DNA from: UBA1672 sp046542355 | GTDB taxonomy: Bacteria; Pseudomonadota; Alphaproteobacteria; Micavibrionales; Micavibrionaceae | Length of the DNA stretch: 64,000 bases | Assembly (NCBI GenBank): GCA_046542355.1 | Contig: JBKHBN010000003.1 | Span: forward strand, 1-64,000 | Reading direction: 5' to 3' | Shown: piece by piece, positions 35,359 through 44,858 of the stretch | Position numbering within the stretch: position 1 is the stretch's first letter | Layout of the letters: each line of letters opens with the position of its first letter | Position numbers and translations under genes: made by a program | Notes under the pieces: model-generated | Told to the model about the DNA's origin: nothing | Databases searched by the model: none | Seen by the model: the letters and a program-made list of their open reading frames with translations, nothing else

Positions 35359-35823
35359 TTAACCTTCGCGGTGATACGGGTGGCCAGATAATATTTGCTG
35401 TGCTCTATATATTTGCTCAAGCAGCATTACGCGAGCAAGGGCGTGGGGCCATGTTTGAGCGCCAAAACTGAGCAAGATATCTGCTTTGTCTTTTACTTCG
35501 TCAAGCAGACCATCGGCACCGCCAATAATAAACTGTAGATGGTTGTGCCCTTCGCGGGAATAGTTTTGAACTTGTTGTGCAAATTTGAGGGAGGAGACAT
35601 TTTTTCCGCGCTCATCCAAGGCTATGATCACGGCTTGATTTTCTAAATGTTTGATGATTTTTTGTGCCTCGTCTTTCTGACACTTTTTAGGATTTTTTAG
35701 TTTTGATTCCAAAGCAATAATATTTACAGGCCAGCGAATTCGCTTTTGGTACATATCTATTAATGGAGAAAAGGCATTGTTTTTGATGTGTGAAATGCAG
35801 ATAACGTCAATCTTGTTGAACAT
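35359..35823 (-). CDS. rlmH: 23S rRNA (pseudouridine1915-N3)-methyltransferase RlmH
   Basis: SPOUT-fold methyltransferase of 154 residues, which modifies helix 69 of 23S rRNA. The knot region FIIGGADGLLDEVK and the C-terminal motif HALARVMLLEQIYRAQQI, ending in YHREG (RlmH families end YHRE/YHH), are diagnostic. It follows rsfS by 38 bases. Confidence 0.95.
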   Translation of the reverse strand: MFNKIDVICISHIKNNAFSPLIDMYQKRIRWPVNIIALESKLKNPKKCQKDEAQKIIKHLENQAVIIALDERGKNVSSLKFAQQVQNYSREGHNHLQFIIGGADGLLDEVKDKADILLSFGAQTWPHALARVMLLEQIYRAQQILSGHPYHREG

Positions 35824-35861
35824 TATATCAACCTTATATTAGCGCTTACGGCGTTGCTGGC

Positions 35862-36260
35862 CTAGGCTTGTGCTTGTTGATCTACCGTTTCAAGAGTAAG
35901 ATATTGAGGCGGATGACACCATACTTTTTCTATGTTGTAAAACTCCCTAACCTCCGGGCGGAAGAGGTGTATGATCACATCTCCGGCATCAATGACAACC
36001 CAGTCACATTGAGCCAGTCCTTCGGTTTTTAGATCTTTAATGTTATTTTTGTGGAGTTTTTCCTGCAGTTTTCTGGCTAGGCCGGCTACATGACGTGACG
36101 AAGAGCCAGATGCGATCACCATATAATCAGCTAGAGCCGAACCGTCTGAGAGGGGAATACACAAAATATTTTCAGCCTTTTCTGCGTCCAACGATTTTAA
36201 GATCAGCTCCTTTACTTGCTGTGGGCTTAAGGGCGGATCGTTGTCATAGTATTTAATAAT
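35862..36260 (-). CDS. rsfS: ribosomal silencing factor RsfS (unusual start codon)
   Basis: Binds L14 and blocks subunit joining when nutrients are low. The family core runs from LSPQQVKELILKSLD through ADYMVIASGSSSRHV to the HLFRPEVREFYNIEKVW end. The strongest ribosome site is AAAGGAG at 36271-36277, but no ATG, GTG or TTG lies in frame just after it. The first near-start codon at correct spacing is ATT (36260), giving about 132 residues, close to the family length. In-frame TTG codons at 36287, 36299 and 36314 lie upstream of the ribosome site and have poor sites of their own. The start is thus an inference; the family is not. Confidence 0.85.
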   Translation of the reverse strand: MIKYYDNDPPLSPQQVKELILKSLDAEKAENILCIPLSDGSALADYMVIASGSSSRHVAGLARKLQEKLHKNNIKDLKTEGLAQCDWVVIDAGDVIIHLFRPEVREFYNIEKVWCHPPQYLTLETVDQQAQA

Positions 36261-36530
36261 AACGCTTTTCTCCTTTATGGTTGCCAATAAAAAAGCCAAG
36301 CCTGTTATACACAAGACCTAGCCAACGCTGTGAGGTTTTCGTTGCCTCTATTATAATGTTGTGAACGCTTCTTTCGCGTATCTTTAACCAATGTTATTAC
36401 CTGTCCTTTCAAGGTATTTCCTGTACATTTTACAGCATATTCCAAGGCCGATGCCTTATGACTCCATTATAAACTTTTTGTGTTAACAATAAAAGAAGAA
36501 TTAGTCGCTGCGGCGCAGTATTGTGCCTTA

Positions 36531-37157
36531 TCATGTTGTAAGTATTTTATTTTTTTCTCTTATTTCTGTTGACGATATTTTCATCATTTTCTTTTGCAAG
36601 AGCCAGTATGATGTGTGCGAATCAAGAGGCATGTACCCGGCATGATTGACAAATATATGGCGCTGCGTTGACATCATGCGCAAAGGACATTGTTGTATCA
36701 AGCCTGTGGGTGGGTGTCTTGCAACGTGAATCATGCATATTTCTGATAAAATGGCTTTCCAGTGCTGCCAGAGGTGGAATTGATGTACATTGTCCATTCC
36801 CATGATCCAGGCAAAGTCTGTATATGGGAACATTTGTTTTATTCTTTTGATTGTCGCGTAGCTGAACTGGGTGTCCAGCTCGCTTTCAATTCCTGTGACT
36901 ACGATCCTGGCATGGTCGATCATTTGGCGAGCGCGTTTTATGCGATGATCTATAGACAAAAGGTTGTCTGGTGTTTTCATAGGATTAAGGGGTGTTACCA
37001 GCCACCAGATTGCATCAAGATGCAGTGCTTTTAGAACAACCTGCGAGATATGAATATGCGCTTCATGCGGGGGATTGAATGATCCACCAAGCAGTCCTAT
37101 ACGCATGTTCTTCCAGCGCTGCGCATCCAGATATTTGGGTTCGGTAAAAAAGGTCAT
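36531..37157 (-). CDS. nadD: nicotinate-nucleotide adenylyltransferase NadD
   Basis: NAD biosynthesis enzyme of 208 residues, which adenylates nicotinate mononucleotide. The nucleotidyltransferase start GLLGGSFNPPHEAHIHIS is clear, with HEAH in place of the more usual HxGH, and the C-terminal ISSTEIREK motif is present. The ATG at 37157 is used; the ATG at 37106 (MRIGLLGG) is an alternative. It lies 30 bases after proA. A 216-base gap separates it from rsfS, with no structure I can name. Confidence 0.92.
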   Translation of the reverse strand: MTFFTEPKYLDAQRWKNMRIGLLGGSFNPPHEAHIHISQVVLKALHLDAIWWLVTPLNPMKTPDNLLSIDHRIKRARQMIDHARIVVTGIESELDTQFSYATIKRIKQMFPYTDFAWIMGMDNVHQFHLWQHWKAILSEICMIHVARHPPTGLIQQCPLRMMSTQRHIFVNHAGYMPLDSHTSYWLLQKKMMKISSTEIREKNKILTT

Positions 37158-37187
37158 TGTTTTGATCTTGTTTCAGGGCTATCTGGT

Positions 37188-38489
37188 TTAGGGACGTGTC
37201 TGGCCGGAACCATGAACATTATATTTGTAGGTGCATAGCTGTTCTAGCCCTACAGGGCCGCGCGCATGCATTTTGCCTGTGGCTATACCGATTTCAGCGC
37301 CCATGCCGAACTCACCACCATCAGCAAATTGTGTGGAGGTGTTATGCATTACGATGCCGCTATCAACGCTTTTGAGAAAGCGGGCGGCGGCGTCTTTATC
37401 CTGCGCGATGATGCTGTCTGTATGATGTGAGCCAAATGTATTGATGTGCTCGATTGCTTCGTTGATGTCATTGACAAATTTGCAGCTTAGTTTTGCATCC
37501 AGATATTCTGTAGTCCAGTCGGCGGGGCTTGCAGGAGAGATGCGCTTATCAATTTCTTGTGCGTGTTTATCGCCATAAATATTGCAACCGGAATCAAGTA
37601 ATGTTTCAAGAACAGCTTTTGCCAGTGAAGGGGGCGTGTTTTTGTCAATGAGCAGAGTTTCTGTTGCTCCGCAAATTCCTGTGCGGCGCAGTTTGGCGTT
37701 CAACGTTACTTTGGTAGCCATTTCAGGGGCTGCGCTTGAGTGAATATATGTGTGGCATATTCCATTTAAGTGTCCGAAAACCGGCATGCGTGCTTCGTTC
37801 ATAACACGTTCGATCAGGCTTTGTCCACCGCGTGGAATTATGACATCGATATATTTATCTGCTTTTAACATTGCCCCCACAGCGGCGCGGTCTGGAGTAG
37901 AAATCATTGAAACGCTCGATTGTGGCATGGTGTTATCTTCAAGGCATTTCTGGACAATTGCATGCAGTGCCAGCGCGCTATGCAAACTTTCCGAGCCACC
38001 GCGCAAGATGACCGAGTTGTGGGATTTCAGGCATAATGCGGCGGCATCAATAGTGACATTGGGACGAGATTCGTAAATCATGCCCAATAGGCCGATGGGA
38101 CATGATATTCGTTGGATGTGCAGACCGTTGGGGCGTCTTGTTTCCCAAAGAATTTGTCCTGTTGGATCCTTTAGGTTGCTTACAGCTTTGACAGAATTTG
38201 CCATTGATATTATACGTGCTTCATCAAGCATCAAGCGGTCTATCAGGGCGGGGCTCAGGTTTTTTTCTTTTGCAGCGCTGATATCTTTTTTGTTGGCCTG
38301 AATAATTGTGCTTTGTGATTCATTTAACGATTCTGCAATAGCGTCTAGAACCTGTTTTATTTTTTCTTCTGAGGCTTGCGCCAGCGTATGGGATGCGGCT
38401 TTTGCTTCTTGGGCGAGTTTTGTTACAAGCGCTTGAGCTGTAGATGATGGTGTTGGTGTATCCTGTGTTGCAGATTCTATTTGTGACAT
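37188..38489 (-). CDS. proA: glutamate-5-semialdehyde dehydrogenase (gamma-glutamyl phosphate reductase)
   Basis: Second enzyme of proline synthesis (433 residues), which reduces gamma-glutamyl phosphate. The aldehyde-dehydrogenase-like fold shows the catalytic cysteine in RTGICGATETLLID and the motifs IYESRPNVT, SVILRGGSE and VIPRGGQSLIE. The partner kinase proB is normally adjacent in alphaproteobacteria but here lies about 19 kb away (57625), on the same strand. Confidence 0.95.
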   Translation of the reverse strand: MSQIESATQDTPTPSSTAQALVTKLAQEAKAASHTLAQASEEKIKQVLDAIAESLNESQSTIIQANKKDISAAKEKNLSPALIDRLMLDEARIISMANSVKAVSNLKDPTGQILWETRRPNGLHIQRISCPIGLLGMIYESRPNVTIDAAALCLKSHNSVILRGGSESLHSALALHAIVQKCLEDNTMPQSSVSMISTPDRAAVGAMLKADKYIDVIIPRGGQSLIERVMNEARMPVFGHLNGICHTYIHSSAAPEMATKVTLNAKLRRTGICGATETLLIDKNTPPSLAKAVLETLLDSGCNIYGDKHAQEIDKRISPASPADWTTEYLDAKLSCKFVNDINEAIEHINTFGSHHTDSIIAQDKDAAARFLKSVDSGIVMHNTSTQFADGGEFGMGAEIGIATGKMHARGPVGLEQLCTYKYNVHGSGQTRP

Positions 38490-38540
38490 ATGGTCATGCT
38501 TTCTTGTTTTACTCTCGTTTAATAGCTATGCCAGTATATT

Positions 38541-38587
38541 CAAAAAAATCAAAAATGCCCATATGTTGCTTATGTCATATGAGCATT
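38541..38587 (-). terminator. terminator of the F0 ATP synthase operon
   Basis: A 12-bp stem (38554-38565 with 38576-38587, one G-U pair on the minus strand) has a 10-base loop. In the leftward direction it is followed by TTTGATTTTTTT. It lies 34 bases after the atpF stop and just before proA. Confidence 0.85.
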
Positions 38588-38620
38588 ACTTGTAACCCTG
38601 ATTGTTTTAATATCGTTGTT

Positions 38621-39112
38621 TTAGTGTACGTTTTGTTTGATATTACTTATCGACTCCTCCAAGAGCCTGTCGTTTACCTTTTTAGTCATTCTTTTTTCAA
38701 TCATTTCTCTAGTCGCATCAATAGACAGGTAAGCGGCATAGATCTGAATTTTATTAATCGCATTTTTCTCCATGCGCTCAAGGCGTGCGATAAGCTGTTT
38801 TTCGCGCATTTCTATGGTTTTATCAAGCTCGGATTCTGCTCTTTCTTTATATAAGCGCGCTTTTTCGCGAGCCGCTTCTATGATTTTCTTTGATTCATGG
38901 AGGGCATCCCTGTGTTTGCGCTGGTATTGAGCCAGCATCTCTTGAGCTTCAATACGCAGGTTTTCTGCTTCTTCCAGATTTTTTACGATTTCTGCAATAC
39001 GTGCATCGAGATAACGGTTGAGCAGGGGAAGGGCAAATTTCCACATAGCGCCCAGAAACATCGCAAAAGATATGGTGTACCAAAAATAAACATCCTGTAG
39101 CAATTCTTCCAT
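38621..39112 (-). CDS. atpF: F-type ATP synthase F0 subunit b
   Basis: Peripheral stalk subunit (163 residues) with one N-terminal membrane helix (about 8-28) and a long charged cytoplasmic helix. It is the last gene of the F0 operon and follows the b' gene by 30 bases. Having two different b-type genes (b and b') is typical of alphaproteobacteria and cyanobacteria. Confidence 0.92.
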   Translation of the reverse strand: MEELLQDVYFWYTISFAMFLGAMWKFALPLLNRYLDARIAEIVKNLEEAENLRIEAQEMLAQYQRKHRDALHESKKIIEAAREKARLYKERAESELDKTIEMREKQLIARLERMEKNAINKIQIYAAYLSIDATREMIEKRMTKKVNDRLLEESISNIKQNVH

Positions 39113-39142
39113 AAGCTTGTTTTCTCCCTAATTATTTGTTGC

Positions 39143-39751
39143 TTACGTCTTATCTGCCAGAGAATCAACTACAGCTTTGGCTGATTTGGCCGTGGCTTTT
39201 ACACCAATTATTTTTTCGGTTGCTATGATTGCAATTTCGGCGGCCACCTTATCCATATCTTTTTTGGCTAATTCGAGTTCTTCTTCGATTTTAAGTTCAA
39301 GCTCTTCTACTTTTTTCAGGGCACGTTGCTGAAATTCATCGGCACGCTTTTCCGCGTGCTCTTTCATTTCTTTTTCTGCGTCCAATAAAGCGGAATAGGC
39401 ACGTGTATGAGCCTGAGTCAATTTTTCTTCGTAAGAGCTTTGAAGCTCTGCCACTTCATTTTTAAGACGTTCTGCGGAATCAAGGTCACTGGTTATACGA
39501 TCGGTTCGATTTTCCAGTGTACGGCTGATTTCAGGTACTGTTTTCCTGGAAAAGAAAGCATACATCACAGAAAATACAATAGTGAGCCAAAATATCTGTC
39601 CAATATATGTAGAAGTATCGAGCTGCGGCAGACCGCTGGCGCCCGTAGCGTGGCTCGCATCTTCGTGATGCCCTGACGCTCCCTCACCGGCCAGAACAGT
39701 TGTTGCCGATACAAGCAGCATATAAACTGATACCGCAATTCTTTTTAACAT
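39143..39751 (-). CDS. atpF': F-type ATP synthase F0 subunit b'
   Basis: Second b-type stalk subunit (202 residues). A signal-like N-terminus (about 1-21) and a short His, Asp and Ser-rich stretch precede the membrane helix (about 48-70), then the long Glu and Lys-rich helix follows. It pairs with subunit b to hold F1 to F0. The N-terminal extension before the membrane helix is longer than in subunit b, as usual for b'. Confidence 0.9.
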   Translation of the reverse strand: MLKRIAVSVYMLLVSATTVLAGEGASGHHEDASHATGASGLPQLDTSTYIGQIFWLTIVFSVMYAFFSRKTVPEISRTLENRTDRITSDLDSAERLKNEVAELQSSYEEKLTQAHTRAYSALLDAEKEMKEHAEKRADEFQQRALKKVEELELKIEEELELAKKDMDKVAAEIAIIATEKIIGVKATAKSAKAVVDSLADKT

Positions 39752-39786
39752 ATAGCGCCCCAGGATAAGGTCTGCCCAGACAAAAA

Positions 39787-40014
39787 CTATATGCTGGACA
39801 GTACGTATGCTGACAAGCCGATAGGAATAATTCCCAAGGCTTCGACAAAAGCAACAGCCATAAAGAATTTGTCATCAATCAATTTTTTGACTTCAGGGTT
39901 ACGTGCGATGGCATTGTTGTATGATATACAATACATTGCTATTCCGATAGCTGAGGCGATAGCAGGCATAGCAACTAATGCTCCGGCAAAAGCCTTTGCG
40001 ACTTCAATTTCCAT
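39787..40014 (-). CDS. atpE: F-type ATP synthase F0 subunit c
   Basis: Rotor ring proteolipid (75 residues) of two helices. Glu58 in helix 2 (AFVEALGI) is the proton site, and the polar loop is ARNPE. There is no helix-1 Gln, so proton rather than sodium coupling is expected. Helix 1 is unusual: the usual GxGxGxG packing repeat is replaced by an Ala, Ser and Pro version (ALVAMPAIASAIGIAMY), and helix 2 has Pro64 after the carboxylate. It lies between the a and b' genes. Confidence 0.93.
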   Translation of the reverse strand: MEIEVAKAFAGALVAMPAIASAIGIAMYCISYNNAIARNPEVKKLIDDKFFMAVAFVEALGIIPIGLSAYVLSSI

Positions 40015-40091
40015 TCTATTTTCCTTTTCTTACTGTCGTTTGAGATAACTTGTTGTTTAGATTAACTTAAAGACAACGTGATCTTACACGT

Positions 40092-40838
40092 TTAGTGGTG
40101 AATATCAATACTATCTTTGAGATATATACATGTCAAAATTGCGAAAACATACGCCTGCAACCCAGCTACGAACAATTCAAACATAAGCATTAAAACATCA
40201 AATGCCGCAGGGAAAAGTCCGAATACCGCCCATAGCCCTCCCGCACTTGCTGCGGTTACAGAAAATCCAATAATGATTTTAAGCATCATATGTCCGGCCA
40301 TCATGTTGGCAAAAAGACGTACAGAGTGCGTTATAGGTCTTACAAAAAAGGAAACAAGCTCCAGTGCAATAATAAATGGCATTAGCCACATGGGGACGCC
40401 GTGAGGGATAAAAATTGAAAAAAAGCGAAGGCCATGATTATAAACGCCTAAAGCTATGACAGCTATGAACACCATAAGAGCCAAGGCGCCTGTCACTATA
40501 ATTTGTGATGTGGGTGTGAAAGAATAGGGAAGTAGCCCAAGAACATTACAAAACAGTACAAACGTAAAAATTGTGAAGACAAAAGGAAAGTAATGGCGTC
40601 CTTTTTTTCCGGTGTTTTCGTTTAGCGTCTTGCTCATAAATTCATAGAACAACTCAACGGCCATTTGAGCGCGCCCGGGAATCATTTCTTTTTTGCGCAT
40701 ACCTAGAGTCAAGAGCGTTGCCGAGGTTACGCCAGCTATTACCATCCACAAAGCCGAGTTCGTAAACGATACATCGTATCCGGCGATATTAATTTCTGCG
40801 ATATTTTTGATTACAAACTGATGGACTGGATCGGCCAA
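40092..40838 (-). CDS. atpB: F-type ATP synthase F0 subunit a
   Basis: Membrane stator subunit (248 residues) with about five or six helices that form the proton half-channels. The essential Arg174 lies in HSVRLFANMMAGH, and the C-terminal helix has GLQAYVFAILTCIYL. It follows atpI by 87 bases. Confidence 0.95.
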   Translation of the reverse strand: MADPVHQFVIKNIAEINIAGYDVSFTNSALWMVIAGVTSATLLTLGMRKKEMIPGRAQMAVELFYEFMSKTLNENTGKKGRHYFPFVFTIFTFVLFCNVLGLLPYSFTPTSQIIVTGALALMVFIAVIALGVYNHGLRFFSIFIPHGVPMWLMPFIIALELVSFFVRPITHSVRLFANMMAGHMMLKIIIGFSVTAASAGGLWAVFGLFPAAFDVLMLMFELFVAGLQAYVFAILTCIYLKDSIDIHH

Positions 40839-40925
40839 TTGAGTACTCCGCGCTTTGTTCCTTACGAAACCTGTATAGTTGTATCTTATTTTCGCTGTTC
40901 ATTCAATGGGGTTCCTTGCTTTTCT

Positions 40926-41234
40926 TCATTTTTGTAGCGTATCTTGTGCGCGGTAAACGCCACCGGCAAGCCCTAATATCAAACAGAGCATTAGCCCCCA
41001 AGGTGCAAGACCTAAATATTTATCGGCCAATATTCCCAAAACCAGCCCCGCGATGACATGACCGAGAAACAACGACGCTACACGCCGTCCCAGCCTAATT
41101 TCCGGCGCTTCTTCCTCTGCCGCTTTGCCTTCATGCTGTTCTTTTTGCTTGTCATATTCATTGCGCGCGCTATTAATGCGATCGCCCAGGGAATCGATTT
41201 TCTTGAACAGCTCTTCGTCTGTATTTTTGACCAT
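40926..41234 (-). CDS. atpI: ATP synthase protein I (AtpI/AtpQ-type assembly factor)
   Basis: Small accessory protein (102 residues) with a charged N-terminal half (about 1-45) and two C-terminal membrane helices (about 52-72, 76-96). Genes of this type start most alphaproteobacterial F0 operons and help ring assembly or ion supply. It is the first gene of the F0 unit here, 75 bases downstream of smc. Confidence 0.88.
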   Translation of the reverse strand: MVKNTDEELFKKIDSLGDRINSARNEYDKQKEQHEGKAAEEEAPEIRLGRRVASLFLGHVIAGLVLGILADKYLGLAPWGLMLCLILGLAGGVYRAQDTLQK

Positions 41235-41309
41235 AAGTTAAATCGCGTTGTCATGTGTTGCTTTTTGAATAATACCGAAAGTCTTAGATCTTGTCTATGC
41301 GCCTAGGTG

Positions 41310-44300
41310 TTATGCGACTTTTTGATTGCCCTGCTCGGCAAAATCAAAAGAACGCTGCAAATCAACAGATATAAGCTGAGAGACCCCTTTTTCAGACATT
41401 GTTACGCCATACAGACGATCCATACGCGCCATAGTCAGACGGTGATGTGTCACTACAAGAAATCTGGTTTCGCCGCGCTCTGATATTTCATCGAGCAGAT
41501 CACAGACACGATCCACATTGGCATCATCGAGCGGCGCGTCGATCTCATCAAGGACACACACGGGGGAGGGGTTGGTTAAAAACATGGAAAAGATCAGGGC
41601 TATGGCTGTCAAAGTTTGTTCGCCGCCTGAGAGAAGTGATAAAGATTGCAGCGATTTTCCCGGAGGTTGTGCAAATATTTCAAGACCGGCGCCCAAAGGG
41701 TCTTGGGAGTCTATTAATTCAAGATAGGCTTTTCCGCCTCCAAACAGGCGCACAAAAAGTTCTTGAAAATGAGCGTTAACATGATTGAAAGCCGCTAAAA
41801 GCCGCGTGCGTGCTTCCTTGTTTATTTTATCAATGCCGCCGCGCAGTTCTTCTATGGCTTCTACAAGGTCCTGACGATCATTGATGAGTGCTGTCAGTTC
41901 GGTTTCGAGTTCTTTTGCTTCAACTTCCGCGCGCAGATTTACCGGGCCCATTGAATCTCTTTCGCGCTTTTGAGAATCACGTTTTTCTTTTAATTTTTGC
42001 AGATCTTCTATTTTCCATTCGAAATTGTCCTGATTTGTAATCCGGGTAAGAATATCTTTCGGGTGGGCGTGCATTGTTTCTTGAGTATTTTTTTCTATGT
42101 CTTCAAGCTGTTCATTTAATGAGGATAACAGCGCAAGAGCGTGTGCCCGTTTTTCTTTTTCATTGCTAAGAGTGTTTTCAGCTTCTTTTAGGGCTTTGGT
42201 GGTTGATGCGACATCATTTTCGCACTTGAGTAATAGTTCCGCAGCGTCTTGATGCTGTTTTTCCAATTGCGCAATCCGATCGAGCATATCTGAACGCAGA
42301 TCCTGTTTGGCAATAGGGTTTTCTTCCAGATTCTTTAATTTCTGGTTCAAATCATTTTGACGCTCTGTTAGTTCCTTTAAACGCTTATTGGCTCTTATAT
42401 TTCTGTTCTTCAGGGAGAGGCGCTCATCTGCAATTGCCTGCATGCGCGCACGGCGGGTATTTCGCCCTTGGGTAAACAGATCCAAATCGCGCACGGCGTA
42501 TTGATGTTCTTCTTTGGCTGTTTGCAGTTGTTCTTTGGTTTGTTGGATCAGGTCGTTATGCTCAACATTGTCCTTGTTTTGGGCGGTGATAAGAATTTGG
42601 AGAGCGCTTTTATCGTTTTCCAGCAGCTCTTTTGTGGCCTTTATATCCTCTTGCAGGATGGATATTTGTTCATCATAGCGTTTTTGATCTGCTTTTATAC
42701 GCTGCGTTTTATCTTTGAGATTTTGCAATTCGGGTTTGAGCGCAGCTAGTGATTCTTCATGTTCCCTTATTGCTTTGGTGATTTTATTTTGTTTTTCATG
42801 CGCCGTATCATAGGAGATGCACATCTCCTGGTAGCGTTTATGCGCGTTTTCCAAATCGGTTTTTATTTCTTCTCTGGTTTTTTCCAGTTGGTTTTTTTTA
42901 TTTTTTTGTTCCAGATACAGGCTGTGGCGGTCTGCGGCAATATCACGGATATGATACCCGTCCCAACGCCAGTAAGCGCCGTTAGCTGAGACAAGAGACT
43001 GACCCGGTTTGAGATCTTTTGCCAGTGCGCTGCCTTGTTCCGTTGATTGCACATATCCAATAGCAGACAAGGCGCGGTGGAGCTGAGCGGGTGCTTTGAC
43101 GTGCTCAAGCATTGCGCTGGCTCCTTCGGGCAAGGGGGGTGGTTCATTCTCATTAGCAGTGTTTGTTGTTTTTGCCCAAAATGCCGGGGCTTTTTCGTCC
43201 AAGGCTGCCAGAAGGGAATCACCTAAAGCGCGTGATAGAGCTTTCTCAAATCCTGGGCTTGTGCTGATTTGATCCAGAGTGCTGCGGAAATGCTCTCCAT
43301 CGTCTTTGTTGAATATTTCCTCCAGTATGGAGAGCTCACCGGAAATCTGTCCCAGCCTGTTTTCCTGTTTGTTATAGGCGCAGCGTGATTCTTCACGGTT
43401 TTTATCTGCCTCTTTGAGTGTCAAAGCGATGTTATCGGATTGTTCTTTGAGCTTTATCAGCGCGTGCTCTTTTTCTTTGCATTGGGTTTCGCGTGTGGTG
43501 ATCTTGTCAGAAATTCCTTCTTCCAAGGCGCATTTGGAACGGTCTTCCTGCGCTTTTTCATAACGATTTTCCAACGACTCTATTCTTTGTTCGTGATGCT
43601 TGATCTGTTTTTCGAGGGCTTCTTTTCGTGCGGCGTTTGCCGCGGCATCTTCTTTAAGCGCGCTGAAGCGTTCCTCAATGCTCGCGAGTTCCTTATGGGT
43701 TTTTTCTTTTGCTGTTGTTTTTTCAGCCAGCAGGGTATCGTCGCGTTCTTGTTCCTTGATAAGAGTTTGATACTCTGCTTCTACCTTTTCGAGCTGCTGC
43801 GCGGTTTCGCTAAAAGTTTGATCTTCGTGCTGACGATCCAGAGAAATTTGATGGAGCTGGGTTTTTGCATCCTGCACATCATTGCGGTAGCGCTCTATTT
43901 CGTCTTCCAGATGTTGAAAATCCAGCTTTGATTTTTGCAATGCTGCCGAAGCTTGAGCTTCTTGTGTGCGCAGAGGCGTCAGATCTTGTATTTGTGTGTT
44001 CTGTGTTTTTGTTAATTGTGTAACAACCGCCAGGTTTTTAGCAACTAGAGATTCGCTCTGGGTGAAATTTTGCTCATGTGCTTTTTGTTTTTGAGCAAGG
44101 GATAACCATTCCAAATAAGTGATGTGCATATCCAGATCACGGATCGCGGCATTTATGTTTTTGTATTTTATTGCCTGACGGCATTGCCGTTTTAGGCTGG
44201 TAAGGCGGTTTTCCATGCTGCCAACAAGATCTTCAAGGCGCAAAAGGTTGCTGTCAGCGGCTCTGAGGCGTAGCTCTGCCTCGTGCCTGCGGGCGTATAG

Positions 44301-44819
44301 TCCGGCTATTCCCGCCGATTCTTCGAGGATCAAACGACGATCCTGCGGTTTTGCGCTGATCATACGGGTGATGTGTCCCTGAGCCACAAGTGAGGGGGAG
44401 TTGGATCCTGTTACAGTATCAGCGAAGAGCATTTGTACATCACGGGCGCGGGCGTTTTTGCCGTTAATTTTGTAGCCTGAGCCTTTGTCTTTTTCAATCT
44501 TGCGTACAACTTCGATATCGTCTTCTTTGTTATAGGCAGAAGGTGCGCTTCGAGTGGTGTTATCAAGGAGCAAGGAGACTTCAGCGAAATTGCGCGGGCT
44601 GCGCTTATCTGTTCCGGCAAAGATTACATCTTCCATGCCCCCGCCGCGCATGCGCTTGGCGGAATTCTCACCCATGACCCAGCGCAATGCTTCGACCAGA
44701 TTTGATTTCCCACAGCCATTGGGGCCGACAATTCCGTTTAATCCCGGGCCGATATCTAGCTCTGTCTTATCGACAAATGATTTAAAACCACTTAACCGAA
44801 GTTTCTTAAACTGAATCAT
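41310..44819 (-). CDS. smc: chromosome segregation protein SMC
   Basis: Condensin ATPase of 1169 residues. The N-terminal Walker A is GPNGCGKS at 32-39. Two long coiled coils (about 165-490 and 660-990) flank the hinge (about 505-640). The C-terminal head has the ABC signature LSGGEQ and Walker B (VCVLDEIDAPLDD). It is full length. It lies downstream of the Dsb gene (39 bases away), as in the common alphaproteobacterial mutY / DUF721-dsbA-smc arrangement. Confidence 0.97.
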   Translation of the reverse strand: MIQFKKLRLSGFKSFVDKTELDIGPGLNGIVGPNGCGKSNLVEALRWVMGENSAKRMRGGGMEDVIFAGTDKRSPRNFAEVSLLLDNTTRSAPSAYNKEDDIEVVRKIEKDKGSGYKINGKNARARDVQMLFADTVTGSNSPSLVAQGHITRMISAKPQDRRLILEESAGIAGLYARRHEAELRLRAADSNLLRLEDLVGSMENRLTSLKRQCRQAIKYKNINAAIRDLDMHITYLEWLSLAQKQKAHEQNFTQSESLVAKNLAVVTQLTKTQNTQIQDLTPLRTQEAQASAALQKSKLDFQHLEDEIERYRNDVQDAKTQLHQISLDRQHEDQTFSETAQQLEKVEAEYQTLIKEQERDDTLLAEKTTAKEKTHKELASIEERFSALKEDAAANAARKEALEKQIKHHEQRIESLENRYEKAQEDRSKCALEEGISDKITTRETQCKEKEHALIKLKEQSDNIALTLKEADKNREESRCAYNKQENRLGQISGELSILEEIFNKDDGEHFRSTLDQISTSPGFEKALSRALGDSLLAALDEKAPAFWAKTTNTANENEPPPLPEGASAMLEHVKAPAQLHRALSAIGYVQSTEQGSALAKDLKPGQSLVSANGAYWRWDGYHIRDIAADRHSLYLEQKNKKNQLEKTREEIKTDLENAHKRYQEMCISYDTAHEKQNKITKAIREHEESLAALKPELQNLKDKTQRIKADQKRYDEQISILQEDIKATKELLENDKSALQILITAQNKDNVEHNDLIQQTKEQLQTAKEEHQYAVRDLDLFTQGRNTRRARMQAIADERLSLKNRNIRANKRLKELTERQNDLNQKLKNLEENPIAKQDLRSDMLDRIAQLEKQHQDAAELLLKCENDVASTTKALKEAENTLSNEKEKRAHALALLSSLNEQLEDIEKNTQETMHAHPKDILTRITNQDNFEWKIEDLQKLKEKRDSQKRERDSMGPVNLRAEVEAKELETELTALINDRQDLVEAIEELRGGIDKINKEARTRLLAAFNHVNAHFQELFVRLFGGGKAYLELIDSQDPLGAGLEIFAQPPGKSLQSLSLLSGGEQTLTAIALIFSMFLTNPSPVCVLDEIDAPLDDANVDRVCDLLDEISERGETRFLVVTHHRLTMARMDRLYGVTMSEKGVSQLISVDLQRSFDFAEQGNQKVA

Positions 44820-44858
44820 TCATTTAAAACCCACCTTGATTGAGCCATGCCCGAACCT

